Shown: positions 17,340 to 25,966, counted from the first letter of the stretch. The stretch is 64,000 nt of DNA from Bin127 sp965203505 (GCA_965203505.1 OZ241880.1:806001-870000), one strand, 5' to 3'. Made by a program: numbers and translations. Notes: generated by a model not told the origin, from the sequence alone.

Positions 17340-20300
17340 ATGGCTGGGCAGCTTTTCACTAGATATTTCTTGTCTGACGGGATCAAGCAGACGGATGCAT
17401 GGCGCGCCTTAGTTGATGATTCGGCAGTGCTCGAAGCGTTGCGTGATGCTGTTTCTGGCAAGTTCGAAAAGATCGATCTTTTTGACCGGCCGAATGAGGC
17501 AACTACCGAACAGGAACTGATCCGGCCGGTCTTGGAGATCTTGGGTTGGCGCGACTACTTGCCCCAGCAGTCGGTCGCTGGAGGCGAGGATGTGCCGGAC
17601 CATTTGTTATTCCGGCACGAGGATGCGAAGAACCGTGCGGCTGGTGAATCATCCGCTTCGGCGAGGTTCATGCACGCCACGGTTGTGCAAGAGAGTAAGC
17701 GACACGGTCTGGCGCTTGATGCGCGCGAGAACTCTGGCAATGTCAGGTTAGGACGAACACCGCATGGTCAGATTCTTCGGTATCTATCAGCTGCCGACGT
17801 TGAGTCTGACGGCAAAATTCGATGGGGAATCCTGACCAACGGTGTTGTTTGGCGGTTGTACGACCATCGGACACGCCCACGATCGGCGGCGTTTTATGAA
17901 ACCAACCTTGAGAACATTGTCAGGAAGGAAAAAGAAGACGAGTTGCGGATTTTCTACCTGCTCTTCAACCGCAACAGTTTCATACTTCGCGATGGCGCAA
18001 CTGCAACGTTCCTAGAAACTGCGTTACAGGAGGGGAAACGATACGAAGAGCAAGTTGCGCAGGACTTGTCGGGCGTCGTTTTCGAAAAGGTTTTCCCGTC
18101 GCTGGTTGCGGCGTTAGCGAAGGGTTCGAGCGAAGACCTATCGACAATTCACAGAGCCGCGTTGATCCTGCTCTATCGGATTTTGTTCGTGTTGTACGCG
18201 GAGGATCGGGAGTTGTTGCCGATTCGTGACCGGCGGTACGCCACTTACAGCATGAGGATACTGCTCCGCGATGACATCAGAGAGAATATGGTCGAAGACA
18301 TCGACTTCTCTTCGAACGCTACGAAGTACTACGACAACCTCGCGACTCTGTTTCGGATCATAAACCAGGGTGACGCTTCGATCGGTTTGCCACCCTACAA
18401 CGGGGGATTGTTTTCAGACAGCGCGGCGCCTATGTTGAGCCAAGTGCGTCTCGACGATGCAGCGATCGCGCCGATAATCTACACGCTGAGTCACACCAAC
18501 GGAGATGACGGGTTGCCGCGTTTCATCAACTACCGTGACATGTCGGTTCAGCAACTCGGATCCATCTATGAGCGATTGCTGGAACGTCAACCGGCACGGG
18601 ACGCAAACGGTAAGATCACCATTCGCCCGAACGCGTACGCTCGTAAGGACAGCGGCAGCTTCTTCACGCCGCAAGAACTCGTAGACCTGATCGTCGATCA
18701 CACACTCAAACCGCTTATCGAAGAGCGTCTCGAAAAGTTCGAAAGGCGTGCCAAAGAATTGGCGAAAGACAAGCGGAGCAAGGAACTCCGAAGGGCCGAA
18801 CTGCAAAAACTCGATCCTGCCGAAGCGGTATTGGATCTGAAGGTTCTCGATCCCGCTATGGGCAGCGGGCATTTTCTGGTGACCGCTGTCGATTTCCTGT
18901 CGGACTACATAGCCGAGTTGATCGAATATGTTCCCGCAGTGCCGGAGTGGCTTGGCGACAACAATGCGTACGAATCGCCGTTGCTCAAGCGCGTTGGGAA
19001 CATCCGTAACGAGATTACTGCCCGCGCGCGAAGAAAGGGCTGGAGGCTATTTGAGAATCAACTGACCGATCAAGCGATCATCCGTCGCATGGTGCTTAAA
19101 CGTTGCATCTACGGGGTGGACAAAAACTCGCTGACGGTAGAGCTTGCGAAGGTTTCGTTGTGGTTGCACAGCTTCACCGTGGGTGCGCCGCTGTCGTTCC
19201 TCGATCACCATCTACGATGCGGCGACTCGTTGGTGGGTTTGCGTGTGACGGACATGGTCAACGAGTTGCAGAGATTGGGCGGGGTGTACGCGAGTAGCGC
19301 GGTGCAGGGTGCACAGTCGGCAGCCAAAGGGATGATGAAAATCGAGGCCATCTCCGATTCCGATATTTCCGAAGTGGAAAAATCGGCATCACTCTTCGAA
19401 GGAGTAGAGAATGCGACGGCGGATCTGGGCTCTGTGCTCGATTTCATCTGCGGTGTGCGTTGGATGACTGCGGGGATGAGGGTTAGAGACAATACAGGCT
19501 TTGAAGAACCGATCCAACAAACGCTGGTCGATTTTTCTAAAGACTCTTACAAACTTCTCGCCAAGGGGCCGGATGATTTTGCTTCGGATGAGCGAGTTGC
19601 AGATTCGAAAACCTGGTCCAAGTTCAAAGACCGTTGGCAAACCGTCAAATCAATCGCTGACGAAGAGGAATTTCTGCATTGGGAAGTCGCATTCCCGGGC
19701 GTGTGGGAACATTGGCAAGACACAAATCCTTCGGGCGGTTTCGATGCGATCATCGGTAACCCGCCTTGGGACCGCATCAAGCTCCAAGAGGTTGAGTGGT
19801 TCGCCACGCGTGCTGAGCACATCGCGCTGCTGCCAACTGCTGCCGAGCGCAGAAACGCAATTGACGACCTCCGTAAAAACGACCCTGATCTCGCTGACGA
19901 CTTTGAACACGCCAAAGCGCGCGCCGATCAACTAGGCGAGGTTATTCGTGCATCAGGCGACTATCCGTTGCTGGGGCGCGGCGACATCAATCTTTACTCG
20001 CTCTTCGTTGAGCGCGCTAAAAGGCTCGTCAAACCTGACGGTTTTGTGGGTTTGCTCACGCCTTCCGGAATTTACGCCGATAGAAATGCCGCGGATTTCT
20101 TCAAGGAAGTGTCTACAGGAGGACGGATTTACGGTCTATTTGATTTTGAAAACAGGAAGGTGTTCTTCAAAGACGTTCATGCCTCTTTCAAGTTCTGCGC
20201 GTTGATTTTCGGTGGTGCCGATAGTCGATTAGGCGAGACTCGATGTGCGTTTTTCTTGCATGACACCGCTGAGATAAACGACTCGAATCGTTGTTTTTCG

Positions 20301-21386
20301 CTTACGTCTGACGATTTTGCACGCGTGAACCCAAACACGGGCACTGCGCCCGTGTTCCGAACGCGGCGCGATGCCGACATCACACGTCGCATCTACGAGC
20401 AACACCCCGTCCTCGTAGATCGTTCAGGAAAAGAAGAGGTTCGCGCTTGGCCGGTGAAATACCTGCGCATGATCGACATGACGAACGATTCGGACCTTTT
20501 CCGCACCGCTGAGCAACTTAAGAATGACGGCTTCTATCCGGTGCAGGGCAATCGTTGGCAAAAAGGTCAAGAGAAATACGTTCCTCTTTACGAGGGCAAG
20601 ATGATGCAGGCGTATGACCACCGCGCGGCGAGTGTAGTGGTTAATCCAGCGAACCTGAATAGACCTGCGCGACCGCGTGAGGCAACAAAAGAGCAAAGTG
20701 CCGATCCTAACTGGTTACCTGACCCTCAATATTGGATCAACGAAGACGAGATTGATTGGCCTGATGGAGTGGTGTGCGCTGTTGGGATCAAGCATGTCAC
20801 AGCACCAACAAACATCAGGACAATGATCGCGAGTGTGGTTCCGCGTGGTGGATTCGGTAACAGTATTCCGATTTTTCTGCCGTCACAAGAAGAATCTGAC
20901 AGCAACGAATGGGCGTACCTGTTCTCTGCGAACTTGAATGCGTTTGCTTTCGACTTTGTCACGCGTCAAAAAGTGCAAGGGCAGAACTTGAACCTGTTCA
21001 TACTGGAGCAACTGCCCGTGATTGCCCGACAAGATTACGACAGGCAATTCGGTGAGAAAACCGCCCGCGAGATAGTCCAAGACCATGTCCTGCGTCTCAC
21101 ATACACGTCGCATGATATGGAGCCGTTCGCGCGTGACCTCGGATACAACGGTGCTCCGTTCAAGTGGGATGTTGAAGAGCGTCGGCATCTGCGGGCTCGG
21201 TTAGATGCGTTGTACTTTCACCTGTACGGGATTTCGAATGAGGATGCGGAGTATATTTTGAGCACTTTTCCGATAGTTCGGCGAGATGATGAACGGGAGT
21301 TTGGGAGTTATCGGACAAGTGAGATGATTATTGCGTATATGAATGCGCTGAGCGCTGGGGATACTGAGGTCGTGGTGTCCGCGTAG
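17340..21386 (+). CDS. Single-chain restriction-modification protein (nuclease plus N6-adenine methyltransferase, Eco57I-like)
   Basis: A 1348-residue protein joining DNA cleavage and DNA methylation. ATG 17340 is preferred, since the open frame before it is repeat sequence. The N-terminal domain looks like a PD-(D/E)xK nuclease: 'EQELIRPVLEILGW', 'EDVPDHLLF', and 'VVQESKRHGLALD' (E-x-K near residue 116). The methyltransferase core has the SAM site 'VLDPAMGSGHFLV' (about residue 503) and the catalytic 'IIGNPPWDR' (about residue 806). The long C-terminal part would hold target recognition. This layout fits type IIG-like enzymes. It is flanked by dispersed repeats and has no neighbouring phage-defence genes, so BREX PglX is less likely. 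Confidence 0.87.
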   Translation: MAGQLFTRYFLSDGIKQTDAWRALVDDSAVLEALRDAVSGKFEKIDLFDRPNEATTEQELIRPVLEILGWRDYLPQQSVAGGEDVPDHLLFRHEDAKNRAAGESSASARFMHATVVQESKRHGLALDARENSGNVRLGRTPHGQILRYLSAADVESDGKIRWGILTNGVVWRLYDHRTRPRSAAFYETNLENIVRKEKEDELRIFYLLFNRNSFILRDGATATFLETALQEGKRYEEQVAQDLSGVVFEKVFPSLVAALAKGSSEDLSTIHRAALILLYRILFVLYAEDRELLPIRDRRYATYSMRILLRDDIRENMVEDIDFSSNATKYYDNLATLFRIINQGDASIGLPPYNGGLFSDSAAPMLSQVRLDDAAIAPIIYTLSHTNGDDGLPRFINYRDMSVQQLGSIYERLLERQPARDANGKITIRPNAYARKDSGSFFTPQELVDLIVDHTLKPLIEERLEKFERRAKELAKDKRSKELRRAELQKLDPAEAVLDLKVLDPAMGSGHFLVTAVDFLSDYIAELIEYVPAVPEWLGDNNAYESPLLKRVGNIRNEITARARRKGWRLFENQLTDQAIIRRMVLKRCIYGVDKNSLTVELAKVSLWLHSFTVGAPLSFLDHHLRCGDSLVGLRVTDMVNELQRLGGVYASSAVQGAQSAAKGMMKIEAISDSDISEVEKSASLFEGVENATADLGSVLDFICGVRWMTAGMRVRDNTGFEEPIQQTLVDFSKDSYKLLAKGPDDFASDERVADSKTWSKFKDRWQTVKSIADEEEFLHWEVAFPGVWEHWQDTNPSGGFDAIIGNPPWDRIKLQEVEWFATRAEHIALLPTAAERRNAIDDLRKNDPDLADDFEHAKARADQLGEVIRASGDYPLLGRGDINLYSLFVERAKRLVKPDGFVGLLTPSGIYADRNAADFFKEVSTGGRIYGLFDFENRKVFFKDVHASFKFCALIFGGADSRLGETRCAFFLHDTAEINDSNRCFSLTSDDFARVNPNTGTAPVFRTRRDADITRRIYEQHPVLVDRSGKEEVRAWPVKYLRMIDMTNDSDLFRTAEQLKNDGFYPVQGNRWQKGQEKYVPLYEGKMMQAYDHRAASVVVNPANLNRPARPREATKEQSADPNWLPDPQYWINEDEIDWPDGVVCAVGIKHVTAPTNIRTMIASVVPRGGFGNSIPIFLPSQEESDSNEWAYLFSANLNAFAFDFVTRQKVQGQNLNLFILEQLPVIARQDYDRQFGEKTAREIVQDHVLRLTYTSHDMEPFARDLGYNGAPFKWDVEERRHLRARLDALYFHLYGISNEDAEYILSTFPIVRRDDEREFGSYRTSEMIIAYMNALSAGDTEVVVSA

Positions 21387-21623
21387 CGTAGTTTGCCGTA
21401 TATCGGCATCCGATATACACGTATCTCGCGTGCCACGAGCGGATCGGCTGTGCCTGATGCACGTGAGAAATCGAGGCATCGCTACCCCTTGGTTTCGAGG
21501 CGCAGAAGGCTTATCGGGCGATAGTAAATCTATAGGGGCAGCTCGAAACGTAATACAAAGTATCAATGGCAGCCTTGATACGAACCGACAAAAAGCCTCT
21601 CAAGAGAACCTAGGAGGTTCCTA
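21387..21623 (+). promoter_or_regulatory. Intergenic leader before the Fn3 gene, with hairpins
   Basis: Contains a 9-bp palindrome (21398-21406 with 21410-21418, three-base loop) just after the preceding stop. Directly before the next gene is a small hairpin, GAACC-TAGGA-GGTTC (21606-21620), that overlaps the Shine-Dalgarno AGGAGG (21612-21617). No T-run follows either hairpin. The second could limit ribosome access; this is inference. Confidence 0.45.
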
Positions 21624-22088
21624 ATGCTCACCAAAGCATCGCTCCTGTCTCTCGGTGTCGCCTTGCTGGCCGCCATGTTCATCTTCTCCGGGCACTCCGC
21701 CCATGCCGACGACGGAGGTGCGTCGGATACGGATGCTTCCGGATGGTGCCACTTTGACGACCTGATCCCGCCGGGCAAGCCCGCCTTCACCAGTGTCACC
21801 CCGGGCGCGACCAGCATCACCTTCACGTGGAGTAGCGCCGCCAACGGCAGCGCCTCGGATAGCGGCGGCTTTATCACCGACTACACCATCTACCTGACCA
21901 CCGACGACGGAACGCCCGTCTCCGAGACCTTGGTCGGCACCAGCGGCTGGTATCCCGAGGACTACTCCCAAGTGGTGAGCGGCCTGACGCCCGGCACGAC
22001 CTACAAGGCGCGGATGCGTGCCCGCACCATCCTGGCCTGTTACAGCGCCTTCAGCGAGGTCGAGACGGTCACCACAACCGTGAACTAA
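21624..22088 (+). CDS. Small secreted fibronectin type III domain protein
   Basis: A 154-residue exported protein. A signal peptide (about residues 1-29, cleavage likely after 'SAHA') is followed by one Fn3 domain, from 'IPPGKPAFTSVTPGATSITF' to 'SAFSEVETVTTTVN', including the family pattern 'LTPGTTYKARMRA'. There are only two Cys in the mature part ('GWCHFDD' and 'ILACYS'), which could form a disulphide. A strong Shine-Dalgarno AGGAGG precedes ATG 21624, and a terminator follows, so it is a single-gene unit. Fn3 domains bind proteins or carbohydrates; the target is unknown. Confidence 0.85.
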   Translation: MLTKASLLSLGVALLAAMFIFSGHSAHADDGGASDTDASGWCHFDDLIPPGKPAFTSVTPGATSITFTWSSAANGSASDSGGFITDYTIYLTTDDGTPVSETLVGTSGWYPEDYSQVVSGLTPGTTYKARMRARTILACYSAFSEVETVTTTVN

Positions 22089-22127
22089 CAGACGCCGAGC
22101 AGGTTCTGGGGTGCAAACCCCGTCCAT

Positions 22128-22165
22128 GAGAGCGTCCGGCGAATGCCGGACGCTCTCACTTTGTT
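22128..22165 (+). terminator. Rho-independent terminator
   Basis: A perfect 13-bp stem, GAGAGCGTCCGGC with its complement, closes a GAAT loop and is followed by ACTTTGTTTG. It lies 40 bases after the Fn3 gene. Confidence 0.85.
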
Positions 22166-22252
22166 TGCCCTTGGATTTCAGGCGCAGACCGGTTCCAGGA
22201 ACTGACAACCCAACATGCGGCATGCAGGCTGTCATCATGCGACGTACAGGCT

Positions 22253-22342
22253 GTCATTCCGAGCGCAGCGAGGAATCTCATAAAATCGTCCTGGGGATGC
22301 CGTATGAGATTCTTCACTCCGCTGCGCTCCGTTCAGAATGAC
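22253..22342. repeat. Imperfect palindromic element (REP/MITE-like)
   Basis: The left arm (about 22253-22281, 'GTCATTCCGAGCGCAGCGAG' then GAATCTCAT) pairs imperfectly with the right arm (about 22303-22342, ATGAGATTC... then 'GCTGCGCTCCGTTCAGAATG'). This is the familiar 'CATTCCGAGCG/CGCTC..GAATGAC' bacterial palindrome type. Its right end is the start of the 27-bp tandem array that follows. Confidence 0.75.
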
Positions 22343-22681
22343 ATGACCGGGGGTGGCGTTCAGAATGACATGACCGGGGGTGGCGTTCAGAATGACATGA
22401 CCGGGGGTGGCGTTCAGAATGACATGACCGGGGGTGGCGTTCAGAATGACATGACCGGGGGTGGCGTTCAGAATGACATGACCGGGGGTGGCGTTCAGAA
22501 TGACATGACCGAGGGCGGCGTTCAGAATGACATGACCGAGGGCGGCGTTCAGAATGACATGACCGAGGGCGGCGTTCAGAATGACATGACCGAGGGCGGC
22601 GTTCAGAATGACATGACCGAGGGCGGCGTTCAGAATGACATGACCGAGGGCGGCGTTCAAAATGACATGACCGGGGATGGC
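22331..22681. repeat. Tandem array: 13 copies of a 27-bp unit
   Basis: The unit begins GTTCAGAATGACATGACC and is 27 bases long. Copies 1-6 end GGGGGTGGC, copies 7-12 end GAGGGCGGC, and copy 13 (22655-22681) is divergent (GTTCAAAATG..., ending GGGGATGGC). Because 27 is a multiple of three, frames stay open through the array on both strands and produce artefactual 'VQNDMTGGG' or 'NAALGHVIL' repeat peptides. No Shine-Dalgarno or signal supports a real gene. Confidence 0.95.
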
Positions 22682-23063
22682 CTGTCACAGGACCCACTCC
22701 AATGTTGACGTGTCGACACAACTTGTTTTTTGCATCATGCGTGGCATCAAGGGGGAATTGAAGGAGGCTCAGAACCTGATCGTGCATCCCCTGCGAACTG
22801 CGTCGCGGTGGCCCCCTTTGTCCTTCGGACATTTCCCCCGCGAGCGGGGGAAACCTTGGAGTTTTGGAAAAGTCTCTCCAAGAGAGACACAGTTAAGTTG
22901 CACTTTGGGGATGTTTGTTAGAAAATAGTAGAAGTTGATGGAAACGAATGGAACTGTGATGGCCCTACCCCTGCCCCTCTGGATGGACGTTCCGTCCCGC
23001 GAGCGGCCGGCTTTCGCCGGAATGATGGGCTTTTGACGGAAGTTTTAGGAAGGAGCTACTCGG
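22682..23063. repeat. Gene-free stretch with dispersed repeat copy 2 (22812-22852)
   Basis: I see no gene. Bases 22812-22852 repeat 14741-14781 exactly. A second short palindrome near 23007-23024 (GGCCGGCTTTCGCCGG, then AATGATGGGC) has a relative at 29001-29024. A strong Shine-Dalgarno (AGGAAGGAG, about 23048-23056) leads to the next gene. Confidence 0.7.
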
Positions 23064-24449
23064 ATGGCTAATTTGAGGGTGCGTGATGTCGCTGAGCGAT
23101 TGGATGTCAGCAGCAAGACGGTCTACAAGTGGCTGCGCGAGGGGCTCATTCCGGCGAGCCGTCTGGGCAAGAGCTGGATCATCTCGGAGGATGCGCTTCA
23201 AGAGGCACTTGCTCCGGGTACGAACCGGCCGCTGGCTAGTGCGGTCGTCAACCAAGGCGTTGGCGAACAGGTCGCACGTTCCGTCGAAAGTTCAACGCAA
23301 GAATCGAAATCTCGAGAGCAGGAGCCGATCGTTTCGGTGAGACCTGTTGAAAGGAGAACCCCTGTGGGTCGTATCAATGTTGCAGTTATCGGTTTAGGCA
23401 ATTGTGCCTCATCGCTGATTCAAGGTATCCACAAGTACGGCGAGGTGGACGATAACTCTGCTGCTGTTCCGGGTGTGATGCACAACGTTCTGGGTGGTTA
23501 CACGATAGGTGACGTGAACGTGGTTGCGGCGTTCGACGTTGACAAGCAGAAGGTGGGGGTCGATATCAACGAGGCGATCTTTGCGAAGACGAACAATGCG
23601 TTGCCGTTTCACGACGTGCCGAATGCTGGGATCAAGGTTGATCGCGGGATGACGCATGACGGGATTGGGCAGTATTTGGAGGATGTGGTCGAGAAGGCAC
23701 CGGGATCGACGGCGGACATTGTAGGGATACTGCGGGATCGCGAAGTGGATGTAGTGATCAACTACCTGCCGGTGGGTTCAGAACAGGCGACCAAGTGGTA
23801 TGTGGAGCAGGTGTTGGCGGCGGGTTGCGCGTTTGTGAACTGCATCCCGGTGTTCATCGCCAAAGAGGCGTATTGGCAGAAGCGTTTCGAGGACAAGGGA
23901 TTGCCGGTTGTGGGCGACGATATCAAATCGCAGGTTGGTGCGACGATCATCCACCGCGTGTTGGCGAGGTTGTTTGAAGATCGGGGTGTTCGGCTGGACC
24001 GGACGTATCAGTTGAACTTCGGCGGAAACACCGATTTCTACAACATGTTGGAACGGGCGCGGTTGGTAACGAAGAAGGTTTCGAAGACGCAGTCGGTTCA
24101 GTCGCAGTTGGAGAAGGAGTTGCCGACGGACGATGTTCACATTGGGCCTAGCGACCATGTGCCGTGGTTGGAGGACCGGAAGTGGGCTTACATTCGGTTG
24201 GAGGGGACATCATGGGGCGATGTTCCGTTGAATGTGGAGTTGAAGCTAGAGGTTGAGGACAGCCCGAACTCGGCTGGTGTTGCGATCGATGCGATTCGGA
24301 GTGCGAAGATCGCGATGGATAAGGGGTTTGCAGGCGCTGTGGAGCCGGCGTCGGCGTACTTCATGAAGTCGCCACCGGTGCAGATGCGGGATGATGATGC
24401 GCGGCGGGCGGTTGTGGAGTTTGCGAATGGGAGTAACGGGGCGGTTTGA
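23064..24449 (+). CDS. ino1: Helix-turn-helix domain fused to inositol-3-phosphate synthase
   Basis: One uninterrupted 461-codon frame. Residues 1-55 form an excisionase/MerR-like DNA-binding domain ('RVRDVAERLDVSSKTVYKWL', then 'GLIPASRLGKSWIISEDALQ'). A charged, Gln/Ser-rich linker runs to about residue 100. The rest is actinobacterial-type inositol-3-phosphate synthase, which turns glucose 6-phosphate into inositol 3-phosphate with NAD: nucleotide site 'VAVIGLGNCASSLIQG', active-site region 'VVGDDIKSQVGATIIHRVLA' and 'LNFGGNTDFYNML'. ATG 23064 has AGGAAGGAG before it. A second start, GTG 23364 (codon 101), lies exactly at the enzyme's natural N-terminus behind AAAGGAG, so both a fusion and a free enzyme may be made. 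Enzyme call firm; fusion function unknown. Confidence 0.92.
   Translation: MANLRVRDVAERLDVSSKTVYKWLREGLIPASRLGKSWIISEDALQEALAPGTNRPLASAVVNQGVGEQVARSVESSTQESKSREQEPIVSVRPVERRTPVGRINVAVIGLGNCASSLIQGIHKYGEVDDNSAAVPGVMHNVLGGYTIGDVNVVAAFDVDKQKVGVDINEAIFAKTNNALPFHDVPNAGIKVDRGMTHDGIGQYLEDVVEKAPGSTADIVGILRDREVDVVINYLPVGSEQATKWYVEQVLAAGCAFVNCIPVFIAKEAYWQKRFEDKGLPVVGDDIKSQVGATIIHRVLARLFEDRGVRLDRTYQLNFGGNTDFYNMLERARLVTKKVSKTQSVQSQLEKELPTDDVHIGPSDHVPWLEDRKWAYIRLEGTSWGDVPLNVELKLEVEDSPNSAGVAIDAIRSAKIAMDKGFAGAVEPASAYFMKSPPVQMRDDDARRAVVEFANGSNGAV
23350..23366 (+). promoter_or_regulatory. Internal ribosome binding site and GTG start inside the HTH-Ino1 gene
   Basis: AAAGGAG at 23350-23356 lies seven bases before an in-frame GTG (23364), the expected first codon of a free inositol-3-phosphate synthase ('MGRINVAVIGLGN'). 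It is as good a start signal as the upstream one. Confidence 0.7.
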
Positions 24450-24540
24450 ACCGCGATTAGTGTGATGTGAACGATGGGCTATGATTTGAAGAACTTGAGT
24501 TTGGAGTGAGAGCACCAAGAGAGTGCATGTAGGTGGCTAG

Positions 24541-24732
24541 ATGAAGGCTAGAATACCGCTGGTTTTGACGCCTCAACCTGAGGGTGGATACACGGTTACA
24601 TCTCCATTGCTAGAGGAGCTGGTAACCGAGGGTGACACAGTGGCAGAGGCGTTGGCGAACGCGGAGGATGCGTTTGCAGCGGTGGTTGAGATTTATGAGG
24701 ATAGGTTGGAACGTAGTTTAGAATCTCACTAA
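24541..24732 (+). CDS. HicB-like antitoxin-fold protein
   Basis: A 63-residue protein with the HicB N-terminal fold: 'IPLVLTPQPEGGYTVTSPLLEELVTEGDTVAEALANAEDAFAAVVE' pattern (beta strands, then an acidic helix). HicB normally neutralises the HicA RNase and often has a DNA-binding tail. Here there is no tail and no HicA gene on either side. The next gene, 25 bases on, encodes an aspartic protease instead, so the pair may be a different two-gene module. The start ATG 24541 has only a weak Shine-Dalgarno. Confidence 0.78.
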   Translation: MKARIPLVLTPQPEGGYTVTSPLLEELVTEGDTVAEALANAEDAFAAVVEIYEDRLERSLESH

Positions 24733-24757
24733 CAGTGCGTTTAGAGAGGGTTCTTTA

Positions 24758-25114
24758 ATGGGTACATTCAACTGTCCGATCCGTATCTCCAGTATGGATG
24801 GTAAGCAGTCCCGCGATATCGAGGCGGCGGTGGACACCGGTGCCGCTTATACGATCGTACCGGCTAGCGTGTTACAAGAGATTGGTGTTGAGCCGATCGG
24901 TCAACGTCGATTTTTGTTGGCGGACGGTCGCCGGATATTCATGGACTTTGGCGAGGCGAGGGCGAGTGTTAACGGCGAGAGTGTGACAACCGTGGTCGTC
25001 TTTGGAGACGACGATGCTCCTGCCTTACTAGGCGCGTACACCTTGGAAGGGTTGGCTTTGGCGGTGGATCCGGTGGAGCAACAACTGGTGCCGACCCATA
25101 TGATCATGTATTAG
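24758..25114 (+). CDS. Clan AA (retropepsin-like) aspartic protease
   Basis: A 118-residue single-domain protein with the active-site motif 'AAVDTGAAYTIVP' near residues 26-38 (D-T-G-A) and the late glycine motif 'ALLGAYTLEGLALAVDP', which replaces the usual 'LLGxxxL'. Proteins of this size act as dimers, like retroviral protease. No signal peptide is present, so it is cytoplasmic. It is probably co-transcribed with the HicB-like gene. The substrate is unknown. Confidence 0.82.
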   Translation: MGTFNCPIRISSMDGKQSRDIEAAVDTGAAYTIVPASVLQEIGVEPIGQRRFLLADGRRIFMDFGEARASVNGESVTTVVVFGDDDAPALLGAYTLEGLALAVDPVEQQLVPTHMIMY

Positions 25115-25165
25115 AACGACGCACCGCGTCGCAGGATCGTCGTAGCGTGGCCGACGTCGGGAAGG

Positions 25166-25966
25166 TTAGCCGTTCGGTGCGTTGACGGTGTGGATGCCGC
25201 ATTCTTTTGCGTCGGGGTCGGATTCCCACCACCAGCGTCCGGAGCGTTCGTCTTCGCCGGGTTTGACGGCGCGGGTGCAGGGTGCGCAGCCGATTGAGGG
25301 GTAGCCTTTGTCGTGGAGGATGTTGTAGGGGACTTTGTTGTCGATGGCGTATTGGTGGATCTGCTCGGCGGTCCAGTTGGCGACGGGGTTTATCTTGTAT
25401 GCGTCGTGCGCGAAGTCTTTCTGGACGATTTCGATTTCGCTGCGCTTCATGCCTTGGTCGCGGCGCAGGCCGGTGATCCAAGCGTCGGCCTCGTTGAGGG
25501 CTACGTTGAGCGGGTTGACTTTGCGGATCTCGCAGCAGAGTTGTCGGTTCTGAACGCCTTTGTAGAAGAGGTTCATGCCGTGCTGTCGGATCATGCGGCC
25601 GACAGCACGGATGTCGGGGTAGTGGACCTCGACTTCGGTGTTGTATCGGCGTGCGATGCGGTCCATAAGGTCGTACGTCTCTTCGAATAGACGCATGGTG
25701 TCTAAGGTTGCGATTCGGGCTTTGGGGTTGATCTTCCAAAACATGTCGAAGATCGCCATGCCATCGATGGCGAATGACGACATCTGGATCATGCGGTCGC
25801 CGAAGGTTTCGTCAGCCCAACGGAGAATCTCTGAAGGGTGTGCGTCTTCGAGACTTATGTTGATTTCAGCGAGTTCTTCATCCGAGAACCGTTCGAGGAC
25901 GCGTTGCGTTTCGATTTCGGTTTCAACGCTCTCCGTGATGGCTATCTCATCTTTGACGATGGTCAA
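25166..25966 (-). CDS. cysH: Phosphoadenylyl-/adenylyl-sulfate reductase (assimilatory)
   Basis: Reduces activated sulfate (APS or PAPS) to sulfite for cysteine synthesis, using thioredoxin. The 266-residue protein has the PP-loop-like fold ('SSFAIDGMAIFDMF', 'ITGLRRDQ') and the catalytic C-terminal Cys 256 in 'KECGIH'. The paired cysteines Cys144-Cys145 and Cys227/Cys230 ('IGCAPC') are ligands of the [4Fe-4S] cluster found in APS-using enzymes, so APS is the likelier substrate. The start is TTG 25966, with GGAG nine bases before it; no ATG fits. It is preceded on the same strand by a cysteine-codon leader peptide and a terminator, which implies attenuation by cysteine supply. Confidence 0.92.
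   Translation of the reverse strand: MTIVKDEIAITESVETEIETQRVLERFSDEELAEINISLEDAHPSEILRWADETFGDRMIQMSSFAIDGMAIFDMFWKINPKARIATLDTMRLFEETYDLMDRIARRYNTEVEVHYPDIRAVGRMIRQHGMNLFYKGVQNRQLCCEIRKVNPLNVALNEADAWITGLRRDQGMKRSEIEIVQKDFAHDAYKINPVANWTAEQIHQYAIDNKVPYNILHDKGYPSIGCAPCTRAVKPGEDERSGRWWWESDPDAKECGIHTVNAPNG

Noticed and set aside
17340..21386. BREX PglX methylase
   Set aside because: It has an N-terminal nuclease-like domain and no brx neighbours; a single-chain restriction-modification enzyme fits better.
22331..22681. CRISPR array
   Set aside because: The 27-bp copies are directly adjacent with no unique spacers, and no cas gene is present.
22235..22708. Open frames with 9-residue repeats on both strands through the tandem array
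   Set aside because: They follow only from the 27-base period of the array; no ribosome site, signal or non-repetitive domain supports a gene.
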